Below are positions 17,236 through 26,729 of a stretch of DNA of 64,000 nucleotides, one piece after another (the first letter of the stretch is position 1; the number at the start of each line of letters is the position of its first letter). The stretch comes from Pseudomonadota bacterium. Lineage in GTDB: Bacteria; Pseudomonadota; Alphaproteobacteria; Rickettsiales; UBA6187. Under the pieces are notes generated by a model. That model had not been told where the DNA came from. It made no database searches and worked only from the letters and a program-made list of their open reading frames with translations. A program made the translations under genes and the position numbers. Where the stretch lies: NCBI GenBank assembly GCA_027620075.1, contig JAQCEY010000004.1:1-64000 (forward strand). Reading direction: 5' to 3'.

Positions 17236-18312
17236 ATGATGAATGTAATATCTCCCGGTGGGAAAATCGGTATAATAGGCGGAGGGCATATAGCTAGAAT
17301 GATGGCTCAGGCGGCCTTTGCACTTGGGTATAGGGTTCATATTTTTTGCCGTGATGCTGAAAGTCCGGCAGTACATGTTTCAAATCACGTTACCTTAGCT
17401 GATTTTAATGATACTGAAGCTTTAGAGCATTTTGCAGAAAATGTTGACATAATCACGTTTGAACGTGAAGAAATACCAAATGAACTGGCTATATATTTAA
17501 GTAAAACCAAAACGGTTATTCCAAGATGGAAAGAGTTGGATATAGCATATAACAGGCTAAAGGAACGAGGATTTCTGCATAGTCTGGAATTACCAATCGC
17601 TAAATATTGTCCTGTCAATTCTGCGGTCAAATTAGAAGAGGCATATTATAAGCTCAATTGTAGTAAAGCCATATTCAAAGCCATGAAGGCAACTTCCGAA
17701 GGAAGCGGTCATATAATATTGGAAGGTAATAATCCTGATTTTCAAGCTATCTGGGATAAATGCGGTATCAAAGAAGGGATATTAGAACCTATCATTCCGT
17801 TTACAAAAGAGCTTTCGGTAATCATCGCAAGGGGATTCGATACTAAATATGTTACCTATGATGTAACCGAGTATATAAATAACGGTCCTAATTTCTGCTC
17901 GTCCGTAACACCTGCCGATATTTCAGAAGCAACACGTGAAAGTGCTTACGGTATCGCCAATAAAATAGCGAATGAATTGCATCTGGTCGGTATATTAACA
18001 GTAGAATTTTTTATGAAAAAAGACGGCTCACTGTTAGTTAATGAAATCACGCCAAGACCTAATGAAACAGGCTACTGGACACAAGGTGGCTGCTTCGTTA
18101 ACCAGTTCGAACAATTTATCAGAGCCATATGCGGTCTGCCGCTAGGCTCTTCAAAAAGGCATTCCAAAGTTGCCACTAATATGGTTTTCGGGAAAGATGA
18201 TGAAGATTTCATAGAACTGTTAAAAGACAAATCTAACCGTTTATATCTATACGGTTTGAAAAATATTAGTGATGAATCTGTAATCGGACATATCAATAAA
18301 ATTATTACTTAA
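17236..18312 (+). CDS. purK: N5-carboxyaminoimidazole ribonucleotide synthase-like ATP-grasp protein
   Basis: A 358-residue protein of the PurK type. The N-terminal Rossmann part has GKIGIIGGGHIARMMAQAA. The ATP-grasp part has FKAMKATSEGSGHIIL as the glycine-rich loop and FFMKKDGSLLVNEITPRPNE near the metal site. PurK carboxylates AIR with ATP and bicarbonate in purine synthesis. It is divergent: the usual NE-APR-HNSGH motif reads NEITPRPNETGYWT. A related ATP-grasp role is possible. The ATG at 17236 is preferred over a TTG at 17215, which would overlap the pilin fragment. purE is not in view. Confidence 0.75.
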   Translation: MMNVISPGGKIGIIGGGHIARMMAQAAFALGYRVHIFCRDAESPAVHVSNHVTLADFNDTEALEHFAENVDIITFEREEIPNELAIYLSKTKTVIPRWKELDIAYNRLKERGFLHSLELPIAKYCPVNSAVKLEEAYYKLNCSKAIFKAMKATSEGSGHIILEGNNPDFQAIWDKCGIKEGILEPIIPFTKELSVIIARGFDTKYVTYDVTEYINNGPNFCSSVTPADISEATRESAYGIANKIANELHLVGILTVEFFMKKDGSLLVNEITPRPNETGYWTQGGCFVNQFEQFIRAICGLPLGSSKRHSKVATNMVFGKDDEDFIELLKDKSNRLYLYGLKNISDESVIGHINKIIT

Positions 18313-18378
18313 TTAATAGACTTTCCAAGCGTTCTGTTCTTTAATGCAAAAATTGCAAAATAATTATAGAGAACAGAT

Positions 18379-19509
18379 GTGGAAGATATCAAAAGAACTA
18401 TAAATTGTCTGAGGCTAATCAGAAGTGAAAATGTAGGTTCAAGGACATTTCAGGCATTATTACTCATACATGGTACGGTTGAAAAGGCACTTGATGCAAT
18501 ACCGCAAATGGCAGCAAAAGGCGGACGCAAAAAGCCTGTAAAATTATTCAGCGAAAAAGACGCAATAAAAGAGATAGAAAATTGCGAAAAAAAAGGTGCA
18601 AGAATAATTACTATCTTTGATAAGGAATACCCGAAACTTCTGAAACATATATCTGACTATCCTCCCGTCCTTACCGTTTACGGTAAGGCAGATGTTCTAA
18701 ACAAGCCTTCGGTTGCTATAGTGGGTGCTAGAAATTCTTCGTCAAACGGATGTAGTTTTGCCCACAATCTTTGTATGGAGTTGGGAAGGAATAATCTATA
18801 TACGGTTTCAGGACTGGCAAGAGGAATAGATACGGCAGCTCACAAGGGGTCGTTGGGCTTCGGAACTATAGCGGTGGTAGCGGGAGGCATTGATATAATA
18901 TATCCTCCCGAAAACAAAGAGCTGTTTAAGCAAATAGGGGAAAAAGGAGCGGTAGTTGCCGAAATGCCGTTCGGTGAAGCACCAAAAGCACAGAATTTTC
19001 CAAGACGCAATCGTATAATATCCGGTATGGCAAAGGCAACCGTAGTTATTGAGGCAAGCCTTAATTCAGGCTCGCTGATAACGGCACGTATGGCACTGGA
19101 GCAGGATAGGGAAGTTTTTGCGGTTCCCGGCTCTCCGCTTGATCCCAGATGCTCAGGCACGAATAAATTGATAAAACAGGGGGCACACCTTCTGACATCT
19201 GCCGATGACATTTTGCAACTTGTAGATTACAGCCTTCAGGATGATTTTCTGTTGGAGGAGGGTAATAACTTCTTCAGCCAAAGCAATACGGTAAATGTAA
19301 GCGATTCCGAGCTGGACGGAGCAAGACCGCAGGTGATTGAAAAAATAGGGTGTAGCCCTACCGCTATTGATGATATTATAGTGCAGACAGGCTTTCCGGC
19401 ACACATAGTGCTGTCGGTAATATTAGAGCTTGAGCTTGCCGGCAGACTGGAACGAAATTACGGTAATAAAGTTTCAATGATATATGAAGTAGAAGACTTT
19501 TTGGTCTAA
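18379..19509 (+). CDS. dprA: DNA-processing protein DprA
   Basis: A 376-residue DprA/Smf protein that binds incoming single-stranded DNA and loads RecA during natural transformation. It has an N-terminal helical domain (about 1-75), then the Rossmann-like core with VAIVGARNSSSNGC, SGLARGIDTAAHKGSL, PRRNRIISGMA and ALEQDREVFAVPGSPLDPRC, and a C-terminal winged-helix-like domain (about 315-370). Start is GTG. It overlaps the convergent dioxygenase gene by four bases. DprA plus a broken pseudopilin upstream is suggestive for DNA uptake, but DprA is widely kept in non-competent bacteria. Confidence 0.95.
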   Translation: MEDIKRTINCLRLIRSENVGSRTFQALLLIHGTVEKALDAIPQMAAKGGRKKPVKLFSEKDAIKEIENCEKKGARIITIFDKEYPKLLKHISDYPPVLTVYGKADVLNKPSVAIVGARNSSSNGCSFAHNLCMELGRNNLYTVSGLARGIDTAAHKGSLGFGTIAVVAGGIDIIYPPENKELFKQIGEKGAVVAEMPFGEAPKAQNFPRRNRIISGMAKATVVIEASLNSGSLITARMALEQDREVFAVPGSPLDPRCSGTNKLIKQGAHLLTSADDILQLVDYSLQDDFLLEEGNNFFSQSNTVNVSDSELDGARPQVIEKIGCSPTAIDDIIVQTGFPAHIVLSVILELELAGRLERNYGNKVSMIYEVEDFLV

Positions 19510-20366
19510 TAACGGCGGAACTTATTTATACCTTCAAGGGTGATATCGTAATTATAAGCCCTTCCTTTTGAGGCTTCCATAGGGTCTATCGCCTGTCCTT
19601 TAGCTATGACAAGCTCCTTTTGTTCCTCGTCAAGTTCTTTAAGATCCCTGTCTGTGTTGTTCAACGGGTGTCTGTTAAAATATATCCTTGTTGTTAAGTC
19701 CGTAAAGTCAGGGTGCTTTACGTGAATATTTATATGGGGTGCTAATTCATCTACCGCAGATGTCGGTAATATTGTGATGAAATTATATTCACCCAGATTA
19801 TTGGTTTGCGTAGAGCCTGAATATGCGAAATTCTTATCATAGTCATCGTCCCTAACGTCCCAGTCGCCTGTAGTTCTGTAAGCCTCAATATACTTTCCGT
19901 TAGTATCGGTCTGCCATATATTGATGACCGCATCTGATACGGGAAGGCAGTCCCTGTCAACTACCTGACCGCTTATAATAATATATTGCCCCTCGGCTCT
20001 TACGGCAGAACCCGGTTTGCGTATAAGGTTGTTTGATTTCTTTATCGGCGTAAGAGGAACATGGCTCAGTCTTATAGCAGGTGTGGTATCGCAACTAAGC
20101 TTCAGACCTCTTGTGCTGCTCATGTTTTTACCGTATGGAACCGTTGTATCGGTATTTAGATTTCTGCGTATAGATTCTATATTGGCATCTTCTTCACCCG
20201 ACATGCCCTCGTAAGCTGATGAGTCGTCGTAGTTTGAGCCGTTACCGTCATTATACGGAGCCTGACCCAGATCATAATCATCACCGTCAAAACCCGGACC
20301 CGATGCTAAGGACGTTTGAAATGCCCCGATGAAAAACACAAATAAAATACTTTTTAAATAACGCAT
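19506..20366 (-). CDS. Secreted intradiol-dioxygenase-like protein
   Basis: A 286-residue protein with a signal peptide (about 1-21, cleaved near SLAS) and an acidic, Gly/Asn/Tyr-rich linker (about 22-85). An intradiol ring-cleavage dioxygenase fold follows, as in protocatechuate 3,4-dioxygenase. Family landmarks are VINIWQTDTNGKY, GEYNFITILP and APHINIHVKH followed by LTTRIYF. The usual iron-binding HxH reads HIN here, with another His two residues on, so iron chemistry is uncertain. The APHIN...LTTRIYF form resembles non-catalytic alpha subunits. Periplasmic or surface location is inferred. No aromatic-degradation genes are nearby. Confidence 0.75.
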   Translation of the reverse strand: MRYLKSILFVFFIGAFQTSLASGPGFDGDDYDLGQAPYNDGNGSNYDDSSAYEGMSGEEDANIESIRRNLNTDTTVPYGKNMSSTRGLKLSCDTTPAIRLSHVPLTPIKKSNNLIRKPGSAVRAEGQYIIISGQVVDRDCLPVSDAVINIWQTDTNGKYIEAYRTTGDWDVRDDDYDKNFAYSGSTQTNNLGEYNFITILPTSAVDELAPHINIHVKHPDFTDLTTRIYFNRHPLNNTDRDLKELDEEQKELVIAKGQAIDPMEASKGRAYNYDITLEGINKFRRY

Positions 20367-20521
20367 TTTTCTCCCTTGATGCTTTTATTTCGTATAACTA
20401 CAATATCAATAATTTATTATTGAATGGTTAATTTTTTGAAAAAATATTAAATTATTTTATACTATTTATACAATAAAAAAAAGTTTCTTGCCAGTAACAA
20501 TTTTTTTCATATAGTTTAAGT

Positions 20522-21166
20522 ATGAAAAATGACACGAATATTGTACTTAAAAAAAATATTTTCGGGATAATTGCGGTAGTAATTGCTTTTATCTCGTTAT
20601 CTATCGCACTGATACCGACAACGGTAGAAACAATCAGTCCTCCGCCCGAGGTAAAGATTGATATTACACAGACAATCAAGGATAAGGCCAAGTCACTATT
20701 TTCAAGTGAAGAAGAACAACAAGCTCCGCCTTTAAAGGCAGAGCCGAAAATAGACTACGACAAAATAAAAAGGATATCCGGTATTACATCTATAGTTTTA
20801 GGGCTTATAGCTTTCATGGCGGCTATAATATCGTATATAAAGTCTGAAAATAAAAGGTTATATAAATCGACATTTGCCATTTGCACAGTTGCCCTGCTGG
20901 TCAATTTTCACTGGCTGGCGATATTTATGCTGGTTTTATTGTTGATATTTATTTTTAGCGGTGATTTTACAGGTGGTGCAGAAGCGGGAGGGCTGTTTGA
21001 TTTTTCAAATTTAAGCCCCGGTGGGGTTATGCTTTTATTGTTCTTTATCGCAATACCTATCCTTTTTATCGCAACTTTCGTCCTTGACCTTGGGGTTTTG
21101 GCAATTATTGCCATAATCGTAGTGCTATTTATAATAGGATATATGGCATCTTCATTTATGGATTAA
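20522..21166 (+). CDS. Hypothetical multi-pass membrane protein
   Basis: A 214-residue protein with about five hydrophobic helices: near residues 12-32, 80-100, 118-142, 158-182 and 185-210. A soluble, charged loop lies between the first two (about 40-75, with KDKAKSLFSSEEEQQ). I do not recognise a family, and there are no catalytic motifs. No strong ribosome site precedes the ATG. It ends nine bases from the convergent fliR. A role in the envelope is all that can be inferred. Confidence 0.65.
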   Translation: MKNDTNIVLKKNIFGIIAVVIAFISLSIALIPTTVETISPPPEVKIDITQTIKDKAKSLFSSEEEQQAPPLKAEPKIDYDKIKRISGITSIVLGLIAFMAAIISYIKSENKRLYKSTFAICTVALLVNFHWLAIFMLVLLLIFIFSGDFTGGAEAGGLFDFSNLSPGGVMLLLFFIAIPILFIATFVLDLGVLAIIAIIVVLFIIGYMASSFMD

Positions 21167-21174
21167 GAAATAAT

Positions 21175-21936
21175 CTAACGGGCTATAAAACTTCCCATTA
21201 TTTCAGAATAGTTATTTATAAACAGCATCATGCTTGCCGATATAGTTACCATAAGTATAAAAAAACCTATAAATATCTGAATAGGCATCATCACGAAGAA
21301 AACCTGCATCTGAGGCATGAGCCTTCCCATCACACCGGCACCTAAAAATAATATCAACCCCACAACCATTTGGGGTGCGGTTATTTTTATTCCCATAAGA
21401 AAGCTCTCGGAAACAGCTTTGGTGATAACCTCGCTGAAACCTGCGATAGGGATAGGGTCTGTCGGGGAAAATAAAAGGTAGCTGTCAACTATGCCTGTTA
21501 AGAATATGTGGTGCATATCCGTAGTGAAAATCACTAAAATAGCTATCATGTTAAGCAGCATACCGAGCGTTGAGCCTTGCCCGCCCTGACTGGGGTCAAA
21601 GATGTTAGCGGCAGACAAACCTATCTGGAAAGATATTGCCTGACCTGCAACGTGCATTGTGCTGAAAATTATTTTAGCAACAGATCCTATCAGTAAGCCT
21701 ATGATTATTTCGCTTGCCGCTACAAGAAAAAATCCTATCGCACTTGCAGGCAGCGGCGGTAACAGGTCTTTAGCCATTGGGGCTATCAGAACCGATAGCC
21801 CTAAAGCTACTATCAGTCTGGCTTTGGAAGATACGTTAGTATCGGAAAGTCCGGGCAATAACAAAACGGCACTTCCTATCCGGCAAAAAACCAGAAAATA
21901 TACAAAGACTAATTCAATTGTCAGATCATCAAGCAT
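21175..21936 (-). CDS. fliR: Flagellar biosynthesis protein FliR
   Basis: A 253-residue inner-membrane protein of the flagellar type III export gate, which forms the core channel with FliP and FliQ. The sequence has the FliR helices and signature segments FCRIGSAVLLLPGLSD, VAGQAISFQIGLSAANIFDP, MGIKITAPQMVVGLIL and MGRLMPQMQVFFVMMPIQI. The type III secretion homologue SctT is the alternative, but the match is closer to FliR. It is isolated from other flagellar genes here, which is common in Rickettsiales with scattered flagellar loci. Confidence 0.92.
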   Translation of the reverse strand: MLDDLTIELVFVYFLVFCRIGSAVLLLPGLSDTNVSSKARLIVALGLSVLIAPMAKDLLPPLPASAIGFFLVAASEIIIGLLIGSVAKIIFSTMHVAGQAISFQIGLSAANIFDPSQGGQGSTLGMLLNMIAILVIFTTDMHHIFLTGIVDSYLLFSPTDPIPIAGFSEVITKAVSESFLMGIKITAPQMVVGLILFLGAGVMGRLMPQMQVFFVMMPIQIFIGFFILMVTISASMMLFINNYSEIMGSFIAR

Positions 21937-22090
21937 GTTATAAATTCAAAGTTACTATACATAAACATTATTGACTTAATTTTTGCATTTTTTCAAATAA
22001 TTATTAGACTCATAGGTTAAACGGCTTGCCTTAATGGTACGGCAAGGCTATAAGGTCATAGTAAAGACGGCAAGTAATAGGAGAGTTTTT

Positions 22091-22426
22091 ATGCCTAATA
22101 TGATATTTGTTCTGGCAGACGGTACGGAAAAAGAAGTTGATGCACCCGAAGGGCTTTCGGTGATGGAGATAGCACATAAAAACGATATTCCTCTTGAAGG
22201 AGCTTGTGAAGGTTCTTTAGCGTGTTCGACCTGCCATGTGATAGTAGATGAGCAATATTTTGATATGCTGGATCAGCCTAGCGAAGATGAAGAGGATATG
22301 CTTGACCTTGCTTTCGGGCTTGAGGCTACTTCTCGTCTGGGCTGTCAGATAAAAATGTGCGAAGGTTTTGACGGTCTTCGGGTTAAGTTGCCTGAGGCAA
22401 CCAGAAATATTAGCGTTGATAAATAA
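22091..22426 (+). CDS. fdx: 2Fe-2S ferredoxin (adrenodoxin/Isc type)
   Basis: A 111-residue ferredoxin. Cluster cysteines are in [14 protein letters not shown] (spacing C-x5-C-x2-C) plus a fourth Cys in SRLGCQIKM, the adrenodoxin-type pattern. It is likely to supply electrons for iron-sulfur cluster assembly or to a reductase. A longer frame starts at 22034, but GGAGAG just before the ATG at 22091 and family alignment ([11 protein letters not shown]) favour this start. No isc or hsc genes are adjacent; the envelope operon starts 46 bases later. Confidence 0.9.
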   Translation: MPNMIFVLADGTEKEVDAPEGLSVMEIAHKNDIPLEGACEGSLACSTCHVIVDEQYFDMLDQPSEDEEDMLDLAFGLEATSRLGCQIKMCEGFDGLRVKLPEATRNISVDK

Positions 22427-22471
22427 CCGTTTTTAAAAGCATATACTGTTAAATAAACTCGTAGGAGCTAT

Positions 22472-23863
22472 ATGGAAATTTTAACCGGATTTTTTTATAA
22501 CATTTTTGCTTTCGTAGTAATATTGTCGGTTATCGTGTTTGTTCACGAGTTCGGACATTATTTCATAGCAAAAATATCAGGCGTAAAGATAGAGCAATTC
22601 TCTATAGGATTCGGTAAAGAAATTTTCGGGGTTAACGATAAGTCAGGAACAAGGTGGAAGTTCTGTGCCTTGCCCTTTGGCGGATATGTAAAAATGTTCG
22701 GTGATATAGACCCTGCATCGGCTCCGGATTCCGAAAAAATAAAAGCATTTACCGAAGATGAAAAGAAAGTGGCATTTCACACCAAGTCGCTACCGATAAA
22801 ATCGGCGGTTGTCTTTGCCGGTCCTGCTGCAAATTTTATACTTGCTATCGTTATAATGACCTTTGTGTTTTCTACAAAGGGCAAGCCTGTTGAAATACCC
22901 CCGAAGATAAATGAGGTATATGAAAATTCTCCGGCTCAAAAAGCCGGTATTATGGTGGGTGATATCATAAAAAAAGCGGACGGCAAGGAGATAGACGAAT
23001 TTGCCGATTTTAGGGCGGTCGAATCATTAAGCACTGAAAATCCGGTCAATATAGCCGTTGAACGTAACGGCGAAATAAAAGAATTCAGTATAACTCCCGC
23101 TATGCGTCAAAGACAGGATATGTTCGGCAATGACATAATGGCTCCTTTTTTCGGGATTGAGGCGGAAGAACTGTTAATACCTGCAAGACTAAGCGTAGTA
23201 TCATCAGGCTCGGCAGCTGAAAAAGCGGGGCTTATGGCAGGAGATTTGATTACTGAAATAGACGGCATAAAGATAAATTCATTTTCCGATCTGCAACAAT
23301 TCATCGCCGGTAATAAGGAAGAAACTATAGAGATAGTTTTTGAAAGGGACGGTGTTGTAAACACAACTTTAGCCACTCCGACGGTGCATGAAAAAACCGA
23401 TAGTGAAGGTAATGTTGTAAAATTTCAGATTCTGGGTGTTAGTGCCGAGAATCCTTATATTGAAAAAGTAGGCATATTCTCTGCGTTTAAATCTTCTATA
23501 ATAACTACCTACGATATTTCAGCAGGCACATTAAAAGCTATCGGTCAGATGTTTACGGGGCAGCGTTCTCCGACCGATATAAGCGGTCCGATAGGGATTG
23601 CCAAATATTCGGGGCAGTCGGCAAAAAGAGGGCTTGATACTATATTATGGTTTATTGTAGTGCTTTCAATAAATTTGGGACTGGTGAATTTATTTCCTAT
23701 ACCGCTGTTGGACGGCGGACATCTTATGTATTATGCGGTTGAAGCGGTTAGAGGAAAACCACTTGCCGACAAGGTTCAGCAGATTGGTTTCAAAATAGGG
23801 ATTGCTTTAGTAGGAACTCTGTTTATATTTGCAATAGTAAATGATTTGTACAAACTTTTATAA
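22472..23863 (+). CDS. rseP: Site-2 intramembrane zinc metalloprotease RseP
   Basis: A 463-residue S2P protease. The zinc motif HEFGH is at residues 25-29 in the first helix, and the second metal motif LLDGGH lies near residue 412. Two PDZ-like domains (about 130-200 and 215-295, with SPAQKAGIMVGDIIKKADG and SAAEKAGLMAGDLITEIDG) lie between, in the periplasm. RseP cleaves membrane-bound anti-sigma factors and leftover signal peptides. It leads the tightly packed operon rseP-bamA-skp-lpxD-fabZ-lpxA-lpxI, an order common in proteobacteria. AGGAG precedes the ATG. Confidence 0.96.
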   Translation: MEILTGFFYNIFAFVVILSVIVFVHEFGHYFIAKISGVKIEQFSIGFGKEIFGVNDKSGTRWKFCALPFGGYVKMFGDIDPASAPDSEKIKAFTEDEKKVAFHTKSLPIKSAVVFAGPAANFILAIVIMTFVFSTKGKPVEIPPKINEVYENSPAQKAGIMVGDIIKKADGKEIDEFADFRAVESLSTENPVNIAVERNGEIKEFSITPAMRQRQDMFGNDIMAPFFGIEAEELLIPARLSVVSSGSAAEKAGLMAGDLITEIDGIKINSFSDLQQFIAGNKEETIEIVFERDGVVNTTLATPTVHEKTDSEGNVVKFQILGVSAENPYIEKVGIFSAFKSSIITTYDISAGTLKAIGQMFTGQRSPTDISGPIGIAKYSGQSAKRGLDTILWFIVVLSINLGLVNLFPIPLLDGGHLMYYAVEAVRGKPLADKVQQIGFKIGIALVGTLFIFAIVNDLYKLL

Positions 23864-23874
23864 TCTCGAGCGAC

Positions 23875-26163
23875 ATGTCTTTCATATCCAAAATATTCTT
23901 GTTTTTTAGTCTGATAATAACTTTGATAGCCTCCGTAGCTTCTGCTCAGGAGGGGGTTATCAGGGAAGTGGTTATAAAAGGAAACCAGCGTGTTGAAAAA
24001 GAAACCATAAAGTCATATATGGACGCTGATGTAGGTGAGTATCTTAGTCAGGATAAAATAAATTCTTCCCTAAAAAGCATGTTCGCAACAGGTCTTTTTA
24101 ACGATATAAAAGTATCTAACGAAGGCGGCAAACTGATTATTGACGTACTGGAAAACCCTATAGTTAATAAGGTGGTGTTTGAGGGCAATAAAAGAATAAG
24201 CGATGATATACTTGAATCGGAAGTAAGTCTAAAATCAAGGTCGGTATATACCAAATCAAAAGTACAAAACGATACGCAGAAAATACAGTCAATGTATAGA
24301 AAGAGCGGACGTTTTTCTGTAACTGTCGACCCGAAGGTTGTAACACTTGACCAAAACAGGGTGGACATTATTTTTGAAATCAAGGAAGGCAAGAAAACTA
24401 CCGTAGGTAAAATCAATTTTATCGGTAACAAGGTATTTGACGACAGGGACTTAAAGTCCAAGATGAACACAAAAGAGTCACGTTGGTATAGTTTCTATTC
24501 GGGAAATGATACCTACGACCCTGACAAGGTAGCGTTCGATAAGGAGCTTTTAAGGAAATTCTATATATCTAAAGGATACGCTGATTTTAGGGTTATATCG
24601 CATACTGCCGAGATAACTCCGGATAACAAACACTTTATTTTGAACTTTACCGTTGAAGAGGGTGATAAATATAAGTTCGGTAAAATGGATATAACCAGTG
24701 CTTTGCCGAGGTTGAAGGTTGAGGAGTTAAGTGAGACTTTACAGACTAAAGAAGGTGAGGACTTTGACGCATCAAAAGTTGATGATACGATTGAGGAAAT
24801 GACCAACCTTCTAAACGATATGGGCTATGCGTTTGTAGATATCGACGCTAAATATGATCGTAACCCCGATACCGACATTATAAATCTGGCATATAATATC
24901 AAGGAAGGACCTAAGGTATATATTAATCGTATAAATATTAACGGTAACGTTAGAACTCATGATAAGGTTATCAGACGTGAGTTCCGTCTGGCGGAAGGCG
25001 ATCCGTTCAATGCCGCTAAAATAAGACGTTCAAAACAACGTATCGAAAATCTAGGGTTTTTTGACAGGATAGAGATTGAAAGGGCAAGAACCTCCGAGCC
25101 TGATAAAGCCGATATCAACGTTGAGGTCAGTGAAAAATCCACAGGTGAGCTTAGCTTCGGTGCAGGATTTTCTACGCATGACGGGGCTTTGGGTAATATA
25201 AGTCTGCAAGAGCGTAACCTGCTTGGGCGTGGTCAGCAGCTTAGTACCAGTATCCAGAAATCTCAAACAGGTCTGTCTTTGGAGCTGGGTTTTACCGAGC
25301 CATACTTTTTGGATAAAGACCTTGCGGCAGGGTTTGATGTGTGGAACTTCTCAAGTGACCGTATTGATGACGAGGTAAGCTCTACCGACTCAACGGGCTT
25401 CTCTTTACGCGGTTCTTATAGTCTTACCGAGCATTTACGTCATACCATACGCTATACTATAAAGCAGGACAGGGTGACAAATATCCGTTCGGACGCATCA
25501 CCGATAGTTGTAAGTCAGGCAGGTGAAACTCTTGCTTCGATAATCGGACATTCATTCTTGTACGATAAGCGCGATAACCGCTTCAATCCTAAGGAAGGGT
25601 ATTTTATCCTGTTCGACCAGAAAGTTGCCGGAGCAGGTGGCGACCTTAACTATTTAAGGCATGAAGCAAAGGTGGGGTATTATTATCCTATATACGAAGA
25701 TGACTTTATCTTAAAACTGAACGTAAGCGGCGGTCATATAGCAGGATTCGGCGGAAAAAGCATTCGTTATGCGGATAATTTTAGGCTGACGGGGCGTACC
25801 ATACGCGGTTTTGAAACGGTTGGTTTCGGACCTACGGACTTTACGAACAGTACCGAAGGAACGGTACTTGGCGGTAAAAGATATTATGCGGTGAAATCGC
25901 AGCTTGATTTCCCTATAGCATATGTTCCGGACGAGCTGGGGTTTACAGGTTTTGTTTTTAATGATATGGGTGGAATAACAGGTTTGGACGATGCCGATAA
26001 TCCTGCCATAGTTGACAGGGATACGTTGCATGCCTCTGCCGGATTGGGTTTCTCGTGGATATCTCCTCTTGGACCGTTGAATGTAAGTTATGGTGTGCCT
26101 TACCTGAAAGAATCACGTGACAGAACGCAAAGATTGCAATTTGATTTCGGTACCAGATTCTAA
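23875..26163 (+). CDS. bamA: Outer membrane protein assembly factor BamA
   Basis: A 762-residue Omp85 protein that inserts beta-barrel proteins into the outer membrane. A signal peptide (about 1-24, ending SVASA) is followed by five POTRA domains (about 25-345). The 16-stranded barrel ends in LQFDFGTRF with terminal Phe; GLGFSWISPLGPLNVSYGVP is the conserved late-barrel region. It lies 11 bases after rseP and 30 before skp, its periplasmic chaperone partner. The two surface barrels at 10320-11732 are likely clients. Confidence 0.97.
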   Translation: MSFISKIFLFFSLIITLIASVASAQEGVIREVVIKGNQRVEKETIKSYMDADVGEYLSQDKINSSLKSMFATGLFNDIKVSNEGGKLIIDVLENPIVNKVVFEGNKRISDDILESEVSLKSRSVYTKSKVQNDTQKIQSMYRKSGRFSVTVDPKVVTLDQNRVDIIFEIKEGKKTTVGKINFIGNKVFDDRDLKSKMNTKESRWYSFYSGNDTYDPDKVAFDKELLRKFYISKGYADFRVISHTAEITPDNKHFILNFTVEEGDKYKFGKMDITSALPRLKVEELSETLQTKEGEDFDASKVDDTIEEMTNLLNDMGYAFVDIDAKYDRNPDTDIINLAYNIKEGPKVYINRININGNVRTHDKVIRREFRLAEGDPFNAAKIRRSKQRIENLGFFDRIEIERARTSEPDKADINVEVSEKSTGELSFGAGFSTHDGALGNISLQERNLLGRGQQLSTSIQKSQTGLSLELGFTEPYFLDKDLAAGFDVWNFSSDRIDDEVSSTDSTGFSLRGSYSLTEHLRHTIRYTIKQDRVTNIRSDASPIVVSQAGETLASIIGHSFLYDKRDNRFNPKEGYFILFDQKVAGAGGDLNYLRHEAKVGYYYPIYEDDFILKLNVSGGHIAGFGGKSIRYADNFRLTGRTIRGFETVGFGPTDFTNSTEGTVLGGKRYYAVKSQLDFPIAYVPDELGFTGFVFNDMGGITGLDDADNPAIVDRDTLHASAGLGFSWISPLGPLNVSYGVPYLKESRDRTQRLQFDFGTRF

Positions 26164-26193
26164 AAGAAGATAATTATAAAAAATGGAAAAAAA

Positions 26194-26721
26194 ATGAAAA
26201 AGACGCTGATATTAATATTTATTACCTTGTTCAATATCTCATCTGCCGCTACTGCCGCAGATTTAAAAATAGCGGTCGTTGATATACAGCAGGTTCTTCA
26301 GGATTCGAAGGCGGCTAATGATATAAGGGAAAAGATAAAAACCAAAAGAGATAAATATCAGGACGAAATAACCAAAGAAGAAGAAAAGCTGCGTGAAGAA
26401 GAGAAAAAACTTGCTTCACAAAGCGGAGTTCTTGCACAAGAAGTCTTTGAACAAAAGCGTGAAGAGTTCAAGGAAAAACTTATAAAGGTTCAAAGAGATG
26501 TTCAGGTTAAAAGAGCCAATCTTGATAACACCTTATCCGGTTCTTTAGCTCAGGTGCAGGAAGTGGTTTTCCAGATTATAGAAGATCTTGCAAAAGAAAA
26601 CGGCTTTGAAGTTGCTATACCTACATCGCAGATATTATATGCAAATAAAAGTTTGAACATTACAGATGAAGTTCTAAAAAGGCTTGATAAGAAATTGCCT
26701 AAAGTAAAAACACCTGAGTAA
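26194..26721 (+). CDS. skp: Periplasmic chaperone Skp/OmpH
   Basis: A 175-residue protein with a signal peptide (about 1-21, ending ATAA). After the start strand [20 protein letters not shown] come long charged helices ([16 protein letters not shown]) that form the tentacles of the Skp trimer. It carries unfolded outer-membrane proteins across the periplasm to BamA, which is encoded directly upstream. LpxD follows with eight bases between. Length and gene order are normal for the family. Confidence 0.92.
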   Translation: MKKTLILIFITLFNISSAATAADLKIAVVDIQQVLQDSKAANDIREKIKTKRDKYQDEITKEEEKLREEEKKLASQSGVLAQEVFEQKREEFKEKLIKVQRDVQVKRANLDNTLSGSLAQVQEVVFQIIEDLAKENGFEVAIPTSQILYANKSLNITDEVLKRLDKKLPKVKTPE

Positions 26722-26729
26722 TCAATACC

